A DNA stretch of 64,000 bases from Nisaea sediminum (GTDB lineage: Bacteria; Pseudomonadota; Alphaproteobacteria; Thalassobaculales; Thalassobaculaceae), in the NCBI RefSeq assembly GCF_014904705.1, contig NZ_JACZCQ010000016.1, positions 31,144 through 95,143 on the forward strand. Reading direction: 5' to 3'. Below, in pieces: positions 39,852 to 49,190 of the stretch. A program made the position numbers and the translations under genes. The stretch's first letter is position 1, and each line of letters starts with the position of its first letter. The notes under the pieces are model-generated. The model was not told the origin of the DNA and did not search any database. It worked only from the letters and a program-made list of their open reading frames with translations.

Positions 39852-41296
39852 ATGGAAAAACTCAATATCAACGGACTCTCGGACAGCGAGGCACTGCACA
39901 AGATCAGTCTACTGATCGATCAGGCGCAAGACGAGCGGGACCATGAGCTTAGCGAAGCAGCCAGAGTTCTGATCGATGAACTGGACGCGCGCCCTCTCGC
40001 TCCGACCGACAGCGCGTTGCTCCACTATTTCAGGGCCAATGCATGGTCTGCCTTAAGACCGACGGAAAACCAGACAGACACATGGAACTGGGATCAGCCG
40101 GCCCTCCAAGAAGAAATTCTCTCGCTGCGCAGGGCTACCCGGCATGAGGCTTTCAGAGACCTTCCACCGTTTCGCCAATGTCAGATCCTGACAAATCTCG
40201 GAAATGGCTTAGACACAGCAGGTCGATTTATCGAAGCCATTGAGGCCTGGGATCAAGCGCTCGCTATCGAGCCACGGTTCGCAATGGCGATCGGCAATCG
40301 TGCGCTTGGGTTCTCCCATTATGGGCGCGCCGTATATGACCCGGGCCACGCCGGAGTCCTGCTCCTTGAATCCCACGATGGATATCGCTCCGCGCTCAGC
40401 GGTCAGGCAATCTACGAAAGCGAGGGCCATGACTCTGTGATTCATGGGTTTCACGAACAAATGAAGTTTATCTCATCCATCATTCCTGTTGATGAGATTC
40501 GAGAATCCGTTGATCTGGATAGCTTTAGTTTGGGTGAAACGGGAGAAGAGCAGGCCTATCGCTCCTGGTGCCTGTCTCACAGGCTGTTCCTGAACCCGCT
40601 CAATGACCTCGGAGCACGATCTATCGCCGCGGCGGACGTGCTCACACTGCCAAACATGACCTTCAGGAATGAAGCGGACTGGAAGCCGCCGGCAATCATT
40701 GGCTTTTTCAATCAGATCAAGCAGGAGTTCGTCTCGGCAAGGTTCATGTTTTATGAGGCGCAACGAAGCCGCGAGCAGCATTATTCTGATCGAGAGGTCT
40801 TGCTCTACAACACGCTGGACTTCCCAGTGCACTCCTTCCGCAGCGAGCGGATGAGAGCGGCATTTCGTGCGTCGTACTCGATATTCGATAAGCTCGCCTA
40901 CTTCCTGAACAGCTTGGCCGTCGCGAGAACTGGCCACTACGGGGCCTTTTCTGGTTGTCGAAAGACCTTTTCGACAAAGGGGCGACCAAAACAATGGAAC
41001 CCGACGCTCAGATGATTGACGGCGTGCGCAATTATCTGGAACACCGCTACCTCAAGCTCACAGACGATCACTTCCACGATGAGAGCGAACCGCACGAAAG
41101 CGGGGGCTTTGTATATACGATGCCCGAAGAGGCTTTCGCGGCCAAAACGCTGCGCCTCCTAAAGCTTGTTCGCGCATCGATCATTTATCTGTCTTTGGCA
41201 GTGCATCGCGAGGAGCGTTTAAACAGCAAGGATGACGGCGCAGGATTGATCATGCCGATTGGCCTCTCGACCATTGACGACGATTGGAAGGTTTAA
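39852..41296 (+). pseudogene. LA2681-type HEPN protein gene with a frameshift
   Basis: The first frame (39852-41015) encodes TPR-like helices, including YDPGHA and NLGNGLDTAGRFIEAIEAWDQA, and runs to about codon 365 with the LA2681 HEPN beginning (SYSIFDKLAYFLN). The end of the HEPN domain lies in another frame, from 40955: LSKDLFDK and the R-x4-H motif RNYLEH. One extra base near the GGGG run at about 40940 would join them through GLFWLSKDLFDK, so a 1-base deletion (or a sequencing error) explains it. If functional it would be an RNA-cleaving toxin-like protein; as read it lacks its catalytic motif. Confidence 0.8.
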
Positions 41297-41348
41297 CCTC
41301 CACGATCATGCAATTTGCTTCGTCTGGGTCCCGCTGTGCCGTGAGAAG

Positions 41349-41417
41349 GGGATGCGGCGCAAGCGGGTCAAGGGCTTGAGCGCAGCGCCCCTTGACGCCA
41401 GCGCAGCTACGCATCCC
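41349..41417. repeat. Nested inverted repeats between the HEPN gene and the relaxase
   Basis: Outer arms GGGATGCG and CGCATCCC (41349-41356, 41410-41417) enclose inner arms GTCAAGGG and CCCTTGAC (41367-41374, 41389-41396). The structure lies in a 226-bp gap between the ends of convergent genes and may be a bidirectional terminator or a structured element of replication or transfer. There is no T-run. Confidence 0.55.
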
Positions 41418-41522
41418 ACACGGGCACAAACAGGCGGGATCAGGAGAAGCCGTCATTGCTTCGGTGGGAAGCTGGCTTTCTATTTCCGAGGGGAACCGAC
41501 CCAAGGAGGTTACCGAGGAAAG

Positions 41523-43322
41523 CTAACTGATCTTATGCCGGTGCACATGATGCATCTTGTGACGCTGATCCTGCCGCTGAGCTTTGGCCTCCTGCCGGCG
41601 CTTCGCCGCCAACAGCAGCTCCCGATCCTCCTCACTGATCTCGGCACTCTGCACCTCTGACACGTCCAGCCGCCCTAACGCCTCGTTGTAGGCAGATTTC
41701 AGCTCGCCCTCGCGCGCCCAGGCATCCTCACCACCGGCCGCTTCAGACAATTCCGCACGCTCTGCTTCTACGGCCTGCAGCTCCTCCGACGACACCACAC
41801 CTTGCGCAACGGCGTGCTCCAGCTGCATCGCCTTTGTTCGGAGCCGTTCCATACGCTCCATGCGCCCGCGCTGCTGCTCCAGCGCATCCCGCGCCGCCAA
41901 CGCCGCAGACACCGAGCTGATTCCGTCTTCCTCTCCAGCGCCTTCCACCGGGGCGGGTTTGGGTGGGATACCGGCCCCCGGCCGCTCATCATTTGCAGCC
42001 GCTGGAGGCTGACGGACAGGTTGCCTCTGGCTCGCCTCGGCCAGCCAGCCCATGACCTTCGGCCAACGCGGATCCTGCTTACCTTCCGGCATGCGATCCA
42101 AACGGATCTCATGCGGCGCCACGCGACTGATGAGGCCAGTCCATCGCGCCACCGATCGGCGCCGCCGCGCGTGGCGCTCCTGCCGGTCTCGGCCAAGCGC
42201 CAGCTTCCCGCGCCGATAGTCCCGGTCTGCTGAGAGTTCCTGCTGGCGTGCAATCGCATAGCGCCGCTTCGCCTGTTTCAGCTTCTTCTCGGCAATGCCG
42301 ATGAGCTGAACCTGCCGCTTCACCCGCCAGGGCCGATTGCGGAGCACACGCTCGACTCTCGATGCCCTTTGGCGGCTCTTCAGCACCTTGGTCCAGAACC
42401 GGATGGAGCCGTCCGCCGATCGGCGCGCCCGTCGCGCATCGCGCAGACGGGTGCCGGCACGCTTTACCGTCGCCTCCATGAACCGCAGCCGCATCCAGCT
42501 ATCGACCGCATCGAACGCCTCGGCGATGCGCTTCGTGACCTGGCGCTCATTGAACTGAAGAATGCGCGCATTCTGCTGGGCGCGGGTGCGGCCTTCATCC
42601 AGCTCCTGATAGTTCAGCTGCCGACGGCGACCGGCATAGGTCTGCATGTCTATGACTTTGGAGGCGGGGCGGTATCCCTTATCCCGCGCCTTGCGGCCTT
42701 TCGGTCCTTCATGAATGGTCGGCATCCGATCGATGCCTTGGGCCTCCAGAGTACGGTGATCGATCTGCTCCTCATGCCCCATGGCTTCCAACGCCCGATT
42801 GGCATAGGCGCTCCAGGCCTCGCGTGTGTCAGTCAGGAAATCCTTGCTGTTCCACTCGCGGGTCCGCGTCTTCAGGAAGCCGTTATCGTTCACGGCATAG
42901 AAGCTCAGCATCACATGGGCATGGGGATTGTTGTTCTCTTCGTCGTGGTGGATCGCGAGATCCGCGACCATGCCCCGCGCCACGAACTGATCATCGACAA
43001 AGCGGCGCAAAAGTTCCTTCTGCTGCTCGAACGGCAGCTCGCGCGGTAGCGCGATATTCATCTCACGGGCAAGCTGCGCATCCACGCGCCGATTCTTGTA
43101 CTCCAGGACGTTCCAGAGGGTCTCGCGGTCCTGCATCCATTCGGGAGCATTCTGCGGGGTTCGGATCTCGGTGTGGACGATCCCGCCCTTGTTCCGATAA
43201 TCGGCGACAGTTCCGGTCTCGCGGTCCACGAGCCGTTCGCCGGCGCGATATGCGGCAGCCACGATCGCTGATCGTCCGTCCTTGCGCTTAATGATCTGCG
43301 CCGACAGGTGGTAGATCGCCAC
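41523..43322 (-). CDS. MobQ-family relaxase (MobA/MobL-type)
   Basis: A 599-residue transfer nickase. The N-terminal relaxase domain has the candidate catalytic tyrosine Y25 in VAAAYRAGERL and the metal-binding triad motif HHDEENNNPHAH (residues 125-136). The C-terminal half is basic and helical, with no helicase or primase motifs, so it is smaller than TraA of Ti-type plasmids. It should nick the oriT found just upstream of its start and lead the strand into a recipient. With the VirD4-like coupling protein it forms the mobilization machinery of the element. Confidence 0.93.
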   Translation of the reverse strand: MAIYHLSAQIIKRKDGRSAIVAAAYRAGERLVDRETGTVADYRNKGGIVHTEIRTPQNAPEWMQDRETLWNVLEYKNRRVDAQLAREMNIALPRELPFEQQKELLRRFVDDQFVARGMVADLAIHHDEENNNPHAHVMLSFYAVNDNGFLKTRTREWNSKDFLTDTREAWSAYANRALEAMGHEEQIDHRTLEAQGIDRMPTIHEGPKGRKARDKGYRPASKVIDMQTYAGRRRQLNYQELDEGRTRAQQNARILQFNERQVTKRIAEAFDAVDSWMRLRFMEATVKRAGTRLRDARRARRSADGSIRFWTKVLKSRQRASRVERVLRNRPWRVKRQVQLIGIAEKKLKQAKRRYAIARQQELSADRDYRRGKLALGRDRQERHARRRRSVARWTGLISRVAPHEIRLDRMPEGKQDPRWPKVMGWLAEASQRQPVRQPPAAANDERPGAGIPPKPAPVEGAGEEDGISSVSAALAARDALEQQRGRMERMERLRTKAMQLEHAVAQGVVSSEELQAVEAERAELSEAAGGEDAWAREGELKSAYNEALGRLDVSEVQSAEISEEDRELLLAAKRRQEAKAQRQDQRHKMHHVHRHKIS

Positions 43323-43368
43323 GGCTGCCTCCGCCTTTTTACCCCGCTCTCAGAGCGGCGCACCTATG

Positions 43369-43395
43369 TTGGGCTCGCCCAATGTATAAGTGCGC
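43369..43395. other. Candidate MobQ-type oriT
   Basis: An inverted repeat TTGGGC, TC, GCCCAA (43369-43382) is followed by TATAAGTGCGC (43385-43395). The word TAAGTGCGC after a hairpin is the nic-region layout of RSF1010/R1162, where MobA cuts just after TAAGTGCG. It lies 47 bp upstream of the relaxase start, the usual place. A second hairpin, CCGCTCT and AGCGG, lies at 43344-43357. Cleavage is inferred by analogy. Confidence 0.7.
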
Positions 43396-43602
43396 TATTA
43401 GCCCTTCCTCATACTTATGCCTTCAACCGAAAGACGCAACCCGACATCCGTCACGAATCCGCAGAAATTGGCAGATTCGCGCCCAAAATACCATCGTATG
43501 CACGGGTAAATAACTGTTTCGATGGGCAATTTTCGACGCCCTGCATACCAACAAAAATCGGATTAAGGTTGTGCTCAACCCTCAAACTGGAGGACACGCC
43601 TG

Positions 43603-43809
43603 ATGGCCCGCTATTACGTCAACAAGAACGCCCAAGATAACGGCGATCACGAGGTGCATAAGCACGGTTGCTCATTCATGCCCGAGGAACATAACCGAAA
43701 ATATCTCGGAGAATTCACAAGCTGCGGCCCCGCCGTGCGAGAGGCAAAGAAGACCTACCCGCAGTCCAACGGGTGCTACTACTGCTCGAACGAGTGTCAC
43801 ACGAGCTAG
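43603..43809 (+). CDS. Small conserved Cys-rich protein
   Basis: A 68-residue protein with a strong ribosome binding site (GGAGG). It begins MARYYVNKNAQDNGDHEVHK and ends with GCYYCSNECHTS, giving a CxxC plus further Cys and His residues that could bind zinc. Proteins of this look are common on mobile elements, but I know no proven function. It lies between the oriT/relaxase side and ardA. Confidence 0.75.
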   Translation: MARYYVNKNAQDNGDHEVHKHGCSFMPEEHNRKYLGEFTSCGPAVREAKKTYPQSNGCYYCSNECHTS

Positions 43810-43863
43810 GGCACAAAAATTTTCCGCCCAGCCACTGGCTGGGCGGGGACCGAGAACGCCCGG

Positions 43864-44364
43864 TCATCGCTGGACGACGAAGCTTCGCTCATCGATCTCG
43901 ATAACGGCGATATCATCGCCGAGCTGAAGGTCGCGAGCGAACGCCTCCACATCGAAATAGAAACGCAGGTTCTCGGGGATCTGGTCCAGCAAGCCAGTTT
44001 CTTTGATATAGCTCTCAGCGTATTCCGTTGCAGTGCCTTCGAAGAGATAGACGTCCTCCAGCTGCTCCAGAATCTGATCCATTGCGCAACCTTCGTGAGA
44101 AGCGAGATAGATGGCTTTGCGTGCTTCGTCGCCATCCAGGCCCTCAAACTGGTCGAACCAAGCTGAGAGCGTCGCCTGGGTGACTTCCAAGGCATCGAAG
44201 AGTGCGAAAGCATCTCCGTCGATAAACTGGATCTCGAACTCCTCGACAATCTGACCATAGGCATTCCGATGGTCGGCCGCTTTGGCGAGATAGTCGTCAT
44301 AGCTGCTGAAATAGAAGCCCGTTGCCGAGATGTCGTAGGGCGTCGCGTGATAGGTATTGGTCAT
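43864..44364 (-). CDS. ardA: ArdA-type antirestriction protein
   Basis: A 166-residue, very acidic protein of the ArdA family: the N-terminal GFYFSSYDDYLAKA, the central EIQFIDGDAFALFDALEV and the C-terminal conserved AESYIKETGLLDQIPENL with YFDVEAFARDL. ArdA dimers mimic B-form DNA and block type I restriction enzymes when a mobile element enters a new host. Placement close to oriT and relaxase fits early entry during conjugation. Confidence 0.92.
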   Translation of the reverse strand: MTNTYHATPYDISATGFYFSSYDDYLAKAADHRNAYGQIVEEFEIQFIDGDAFALFDALEVTQATLSAWFDQFEGLDGDEARKAIYLASHEGCAMDQILEQLEDVYLFEGTATEYAESYIKETGLLDQIPENLRFYFDVEAFARDLQLGDDIAVIEIDERSFVVQR

Positions 44365-44801
44365 GATCGTTTCTCCGTTCGTTCATCGCCTCCTTGCTGG
44401 AAGCGCGGAACGGAGGGCCCTGCGGATCAGGGCGTGGGGCACATGGCCAACACGGAAAGCGCAGCGATACGGAGCGGGCGGCCATTGCGCCGCGCCCACG
44501 CTGGGCCACGATCAAGCGTAATTTCAGAGAGGCGAGAACTGGAACGACCAACAAGCATAAGAATCGCCGCTTTCCGCCGGCGATGGGTTAAGAACGACAC
44601 CTTTCACAGCGAGATACATTGAGAGAGTTCGCAAACCGCATCCCGAAGGAATTGACGAATTTGCTTTCTTCCTACCAGATTATTATGGGAATCATACGAT
44701 TCTAGCTCAAATTTCGGAACCAGACCCATCTTGCAAATTAGTTATAGATACACTGAATACGCAGGAACTAGAACAATCTCTAACATATTAGGGCAGCCCA
44801 C
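44365..44801. other. Intergenic region with a possible broken reading frame
   Basis: The first part is GC-rich without a credible gene. From about 44630 to the stop at 44789-44791 a plus-strand frame without clear start reads as protein-like (PEGIDEFAFFLPDYYGNH, then ISEPDPSCKLVID) and shares the AT-rich style of the next gene, whose ATG follows 10 bp later. It may be the 3' remnant of a gene lost at a junction. Composition changes sharply near 44600. Confidence 0.35.
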
Positions 44802-45848
44802 ATGGATTTAACAAGCAACATAAATAAACTCTGTGATAGCAATATATTCGAAAAACTCGATGACATTAAAAACATCGCCGTCTCTATTAAAAATCAAAAT
44901 CTTGACGATTATAATGCTTCAATTTATAAATTAAACTCATGGATAGAAGATAATTCAAAAAATGAATCATTTCGATTCCTATCATTTTGCATATTATTAC
45001 AACATCACAGACGATTTTTAAATCATGATAACGTCGAAAATTTGATAAATAAATTCTCGGATTTATTTTCAAATCAAAATCTTTTCCAGTTATATGCCGC
45101 AACATACAAAAACTCCCCGAATCAATTTGAGTTAATTCAAGGTATTCGAGTATCTTATAAAATTTCTTCGATGCATGAGGAAAATGCTTTTCTTGGAAAT
45201 GCCTTTAGTGAATTAGTGGCAAAAGCGATAGAGCTATATCCTGAAGAAAAAATATTCACCAGGCATATGGATGACGCGCTAACCATAATTAATCGCTCTA
45301 TTCAAATATCACCAAAATATGCGAAATTCTATCAAACCAATGCTCGCTTGTTATCTGCAATAGGCGAATACGATTTAGCTCTTTCGTCAGCTCAGAGATC
45401 AATCGATATAGAGAATAGTGATATTTCTGATTACGTATTACGAATTCAGAGTTACGCATCAACTTTACTTGAAATTGAATCAAAGAAACAGATTCATATT
45501 CTCGATACTAGGATCGATGAAATCGATAATTCGATAAAATCTGCAGTTCAAAAAATCGAAAGCGAAGCATCAAAAAACCGAACTAATGTGGTTGAAATTC
45601 TTGCTTTTTTCATCGCGGTTGTTACTTTTGTACTTGCATCCATCAATACCTCAGTACAATTTCCACCAACAGAGGCTCTATTTCTCATCATCGGTATCGG
45701 GGGCGTACTTTCGCTTTCATTCTCTGTACTAAACATAATATTGATGGACAACACAAAAATATTCCGACTAATGACTGGCGTGTTAATTGGAATTTCTCTA
45801 TTATCAATGAGCTTATTGGGGCTGCAGGGATATTTTCCATCCCCCTAA
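44802..45848 (+). CDS. TPR-like protein with C-terminal membrane anchor
   Basis: A 348-residue, AT-rich gene product. Helical N-terminal two thirds include TPR-type repeats around residues 150-215 (YPEEKIFTRHMDDALTIINR, then YAKFYQTNARLLSAIGEYDLA), then a coiled-coil stretch and three hydrophobic segments (VVEILAFFIAVVTFVLAS, ALFLIIGIGGVLSLSFSVL, LMTGVLIGISLLSMSLLGL). It is therefore probably membrane-bound with a cytoplasmic protein-binding domain. The PP2C-like gene follows 18 bp later, so they form an operon. Family not recognised; base composition marks it as a separate import. Confidence 0.75.
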   Translation: MDLTSNINKLCDSNIFEKLDDIKNIAVSIKNQNLDDYNASIYKLNSWIEDNSKNESFRFLSFCILLQHHRRFLNHDNVENLINKFSDLFSNQNLFQLYAATYKNSPNQFELIQGIRVSYKISSMHEENAFLGNAFSELVAKAIELYPEEKIFTRHMDDALTIINRSIQISPKYAKFYQTNARLLSAIGEYDLALSSAQRSIDIENSDISDYVLRIQSYASTLLEIESKKQIHILDTRIDEIDNSIKSAVQKIESEASKNRTNVVEILAFFIAVVTFVLASINTSVQFPPTEALFLIIGIGGVLSLSFSVLNIILMDNTKIFRLMTGVLIGISLLSMSLLGLQGYFPSP

Positions 45849-45866
45849 GCAAGAAAAAGGTGGACC

Positions 45867-46748
45867 ATGAAAATTCTTGATCATTTTTCCGAATCAGAAT
45901 CTAAAACTAAGAATAATGAAGATGTTATAGGGTTCTCTGAGATTGACGAAAACACTTCCGCTGTCTGGGTAATTGACGGAGGAAGTTCAGTTGCTGACAA
46001 AAACTACATAGACAGCGAGAATGGTGATATCAACTGGTTCGCCAATTCAATTAGTAGAAAATTAAGAGCGTACTCCCAGATACACAAAAATTACGTAGAT
46101 GTTTTGCAAAACACAATAGATGACGTAAAGTCTGAATATGTAAATTGCGTTGGTTCTTTACAAAACGTTCCAAAATATGCTTGGCCTATTGCAGCCATGA
46201 CATGGGTTAAATTCACAAAAATGAATAATGGTAGCCAACTGGTCGAACAAATTGATCTTGGTGATTGCAGCTCTATTTTTCGATCTGACAATAGTGTGTG
46301 GCAAATTCGCCCACCTGCGGAGAATTTAGTTGAAAATGCGATAAGATCGAAAATAGCATCTATGCCGAAAAAGAAATCAGGTAATGATGATGAAAAACGA
46401 AATACATTGATTGACGGTTTGCGCGCCAGAAGGGAAGAGCAGCATTCTTTCGAGACCCCAACAATTATTGGATTTAACAGCAAAAATATTAATAAAATCC
46501 CATATCGTAGGAAAATTATTCATACAGATAAGATAGAATTTCTGTTATGTAGCGATGGTTTTTTCCGACTGGTTGATTTATTTAAAAAATATAGCGCACA
46601 TGAACTAATAGAAAAAGTCTCGAAAATCGGTTCGGAGAAACTAGTCAGAGAATTGCGAAATATAGAGATGGATGATAAGGATTGCCATACATATCCGAGA
46701 CTTAAAATTTCCGATGATGTGGCCGTAATATTTGGAGTTATGAATTAG
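45867..46748 (+). CDS. PP2C-like serine/threonine phosphatase
   Basis: A 293-residue protein with PP2C signatures: NEDVIGFSEI near the N-terminus, VWVIDGGSS with the metal-binding Asp-Gly, LLCSDGFFRL and SDDVAVIFG, the last two carrying the C-terminal metal Asp residues. Members dephosphorylate Ser/Thr on regulatory proteins. It is downstream of, and probably co-expressed with, the membrane TPR protein, which may recruit its target. No kinase is seen nearby. AT-rich like its partner. Confidence 0.82.
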   Translation: MKILDHFSESESKTKNNEDVIGFSEIDENTSAVWVIDGGSSVADKNYIDSENGDINWFANSISRKLRAYSQIHKNYVDVLQNTIDDVKSEYVNCVGSLQNVPKYAWPIAAMTWVKFTKMNNGSQLVEQIDLGDCSSIFRSDNSVWQIRPPAENLVENAIRSKIASMPKKKSGNDDEKRNTLIDGLRARREEQHSFETPTIIGFNSKNINKIPYRRKIIHTDKIEFLLCSDGFFRLVDLFKKYSAHELIEKVSKIGSEKLVRELRNIEMDDKDCHTYPRLKISDDVAVIFGVMN

Positions 46749-46776
46749 AATACAAAAAAAGAACTTTTTTAGAAAA

Positions 46777-47556
46777 CTATAATTCATCAATATTCTTTCT
46801 ACCCCGAACAAATGCCATTTCTTCAATAAGGTACAATTGTCTTTTGCTCAATGAAGAGCTTGATTGAGATACTTTTTCCCGCCGCCCTTCATGCATCGGT
46901 GTCTCCGGAAGATTATTAGCTTTAAATGTAGGCTTGCGAAAAGCGAGTCCTCTTGGACAATACCTCAGAAATATACTTTTACGCTTAAACTTTGACGAAG
47001 GAAATCGCGTTCCATGCAACAAAGCTTCATTGAATAAAATTGCTGATCCAGCTGATTGAGGCACACTCACTAAGTGATTGTTATTCCTTACAGAGAAATA
47101 TTTATCTGGCGTAGGAAAATAACTCTTGTGCGACCCTGGCACGCATATAAACCCACCTTGATCGTCTTTTATATCATATAAAGAAATACTAATTGTTACC
47201 AGACCAGGTGAGATCTTTCCGGCATGATAAAAATGGTATAAACCCAAATTCGGATTCGGAGAATGGTGAAGTTTCTCTACATTATCTAGAAACTTTTCAT
47301 CCGCACAATAGGCGTGATCTAGACGGAAATTCCCATCAAACAAATAATTCAAAATATCGAAATATTTTTCATTATCTATTAAATTCGACCATTCATTTGA
47401 CCATTCGAAATTTATGTCGCACAATGAAAAGTCTACTAAATTTTTCTCCCAAAACGACGTAATTTTATTAATTTGATTGGCGTTCAGGCATTTTTCTATC
47501 ACTGTATATCCTAGAGTATCAAATTCATAAATTTCCTGCTCCCATTCATTTTGCAT
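46777..47556 (-). CDS. Phytanoyl-CoA dioxygenase (PhyH)-family protein
   Basis: A 259-residue Fe(II)/2-oxoglutarate oxygenase-like protein. It carries the family core GGFICVPGSHKSYFP, the distal histidine region LFNEALLHGT and the following arginine in RKSIFLRYCPRG. The proximal metal-binding His-x-Asp is not obvious: the segment around LHHSPNPNLGLYHFYHAG holds several His. PhyH enzymes hydroxylate small molecules, so the substrate is open. AT-rich and convergent to the PP2C gene, with a short A/T hairpin between. Confidence 0.82.
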   Translation of the reverse strand: MQNEWEQEIYEFDTLGYTVIEKCLNANQINKITSFWEKNLVDFSLCDINFEWSNEWSNLIDNEKYFDILNYLFDGNFRLDHAYCADEKFLDNVEKLHHSPNPNLGLYHFYHAGKISPGLVTISISLYDIKDDQGGFICVPGSHKSYFPTPDKYFSVRNNNHLVSVPQSAGSAILFNEALLHGTRFPSSKFKRKSIFLRYCPRGLAFRKPTFKANNLPETPMHEGRREKVSQSSSSLSKRQLYLIEEMAFVRGRKNIDEL

Positions 47557-47607
47557 TATTTATAATCCTTGATTCTATGACATTCTGCCCTGTCAGACAG
47601 ATATATT

Positions 47608-47625
47608 TTCGAGGCCAGCCTCGAA
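47608..47625. repeat. Perfect short hairpin between PhyH and coupling-protein genes
   Basis: TTCGAGGC and GCCTCGAA around CA form an 8-bp stem in an otherwise AT-rich 129-bp gap. It may end transcription of the coupling-protein gene, although the bases after it on the minus strand are AAAATAT rather than T-rich. Confidence 0.4.
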
Positions 47626-47685
47626 TAGCAATCGTATTCCTAGAATAATAATTTTTAAATCGCACAGTGAGTTTTCTTGCCAAAA

Positions 47686-49146
47686 TTAATTTGGCCATTT
47701 ATCCCATGTTCCTCTAAAGCTCCGTCCCTCGCGATAGTCAAGTTTCTCGGCTCGCACCGGCCATCCCTTACAGAACAAGATCATCTCGTCGTCCTCTAAC
47801 GTCAGGATCTCTCCAGGCGTTAGAAGTGCACGCCCGGCCTCCGACTGGTTCTCGTTGCGCCGCCCTAGGATCTGATCCACATTGCTCGTATAGCCTTCGC
47901 TATGTGAGTGCACGGTGGTTGTCCCGAGCATGCGAGAAACCAGCTCCGCCGTATCCGCGTCCTGTACGCCGAAGCACTGCCGGATCGTGCAGTTCGCCAC
48001 CATGCTCTTCCACGCTTCACCCTTATAGACCGTAGCAACCTGGTGCAGGTCCTGCGTGACCAGCCAGAGCGACACACCGTACCCGGCCAGATAGCCGATG
48101 CCTTTCTCGATCGCGGCCATGCGGCCCAGCGCCGGAAACTCATCGAGCATAAACAGCACGGGGTTTTCCGGCTTAGCCGGCGCGCGGGTCATGGCAGCTA
48201 TCAGCTGCCCGACCATGACCCGTAGCCACGGGTAGTAGGTATGCAGCGCATCCGGCGGGATGGTGAGATAGATGCTCACCACCTCGCTCTTCAGGTCCTC
48301 AAGATGAAGATCCGACGTACAGGAGACCTCCTCTACATTGGGCTTGTCCCAGACGCCCATGTTGCGGCTGGCGGAGGTCAGGATCGAACTCAGCTCCTCC
48401 GGCGCTGCTTTCTGTATGGTCGCTGCAGCGTTCCGCACCGCCGTGACCGGCGAGCGCATTAGCGTGCTCTCAAGAAACTCCTCGAAGTCGTCTCTGGACA
48501 TCGCAAGCAGCCGGCGCACCTCCTGAAGTGTCCGGGCCTCCGGTTCACTCCAATGGGTGTGATGTACATGGAGCACCATCGCCATGACCGTCGCCCGTGC
48601 CAGCGGGTCGAAGTGCTCATGGCCGGAAGGGATCACTAAGAGATCCGCCAAGGCCTCGGCATCATCCTCGGCGTGATCCGGCCGGATGAAGTCCATGGGG
48701 TTGTATCTGGCCGAGTGTTCCAGATTGAAGGGATTGAAGATTAACACGCGCCCGAAGCTGCGCCGCCGGCGCGCCGTTATGGCCGCGTTCTCTCCCTTGA
48801 TATCCATCACTACGGCAGAGCCCGGGTGATCCAACAAGTTCGGGATCACCGCGCCAACACCTTTGCCCTTTCGCGTCGGGGCGTAAGTCAGAAGGTGCTC
48901 ACCCTGGCCGTAGCGCAGCAGGCGGCCCTTATATTTTCCGACGATGAAGCCGCGGTTGCCGAAGAGTCCTAGCTTGCGCATGCGTCGGCGATTGGCAAAA
49001 CGCGCCGATCCGTGCGTATCCCTAGTCTGCGATCCAAGGAGATAGCGGATAGAGCGAGGCAGCCGGTGCACCCCAGTTCCCACCAGCATGAGTCCGAACC
49101 AGACCAAACGAAGTGTCTGGCGGACAAACCACGTAAAAACATCCAC
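47686..49146 (-). CDS. VirD4/TraG-type conjugative coupling protein
   Basis: A 486-residue ATPase with one N-terminal membrane segment (about 8-26), a Walker A motif APTRKGKGVG (89-98) and Walker B LFMLDEFPALG (near 330), and the conserved SAVVMDIKGENAAITA and TQDLHQVATVYKG stretches. It is shorter than typical VirD4 proteins. It brings the relaxase-DNA complex to a type IV secretion channel; since no mating-pair genes are in the element, it should use a helper plasmid's channel. It is followed upstream by a small membrane protein gene in the same operon. Confidence 0.93.
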   Translation of the reverse strand: MDVFTWFVRQTLRLVWFGLMLVGTGVHRLPRSIRYLLGSQTRDTHGSARFANRRRMRKLGLFGNRGFIVGKYKGRLLRYGQGEHLLTYAPTRKGKGVGAVIPNLLDHPGSAVVMDIKGENAAITARRRRSFGRVLIFNPFNLEHSARYNPMDFIRPDHAEDDAEALADLLVIPSGHEHFDPLARATVMAMVLHVHHTHWSEPEARTLQEVRRLLAMSRDDFEEFLESTLMRSPVTAVRNAAATIQKAAPEELSSILTSASRNMGVWDKPNVEEVSCTSDLHLEDLKSEVVSIYLTIPPDALHTYYPWLRVMVGQLIAAMTRAPAKPENPVLFMLDEFPALGRMAAIEKGIGYLAGYGVSLWLVTQDLHQVATVYKGEAWKSMVANCTIRQCFGVQDADTAELVSRMLGTTTVHSHSEGYTSNVDQILGRRNENQSEAGRALLTPGEILTLEDDEMILFCKGWPVRAEKLDYREGRSFRGTWDKWPN

Positions 49147-49190
49147 GATAAATCGCCCTCTAATATAATTTTAGGAACAAAATCAGAGAA

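Noticed and set aside
44297..44554. Minus-strand 85-residue frame upstream of ardA
   Set aside because: It overlaps the ardA start and has no ribosome binding site or recognisable pattern.
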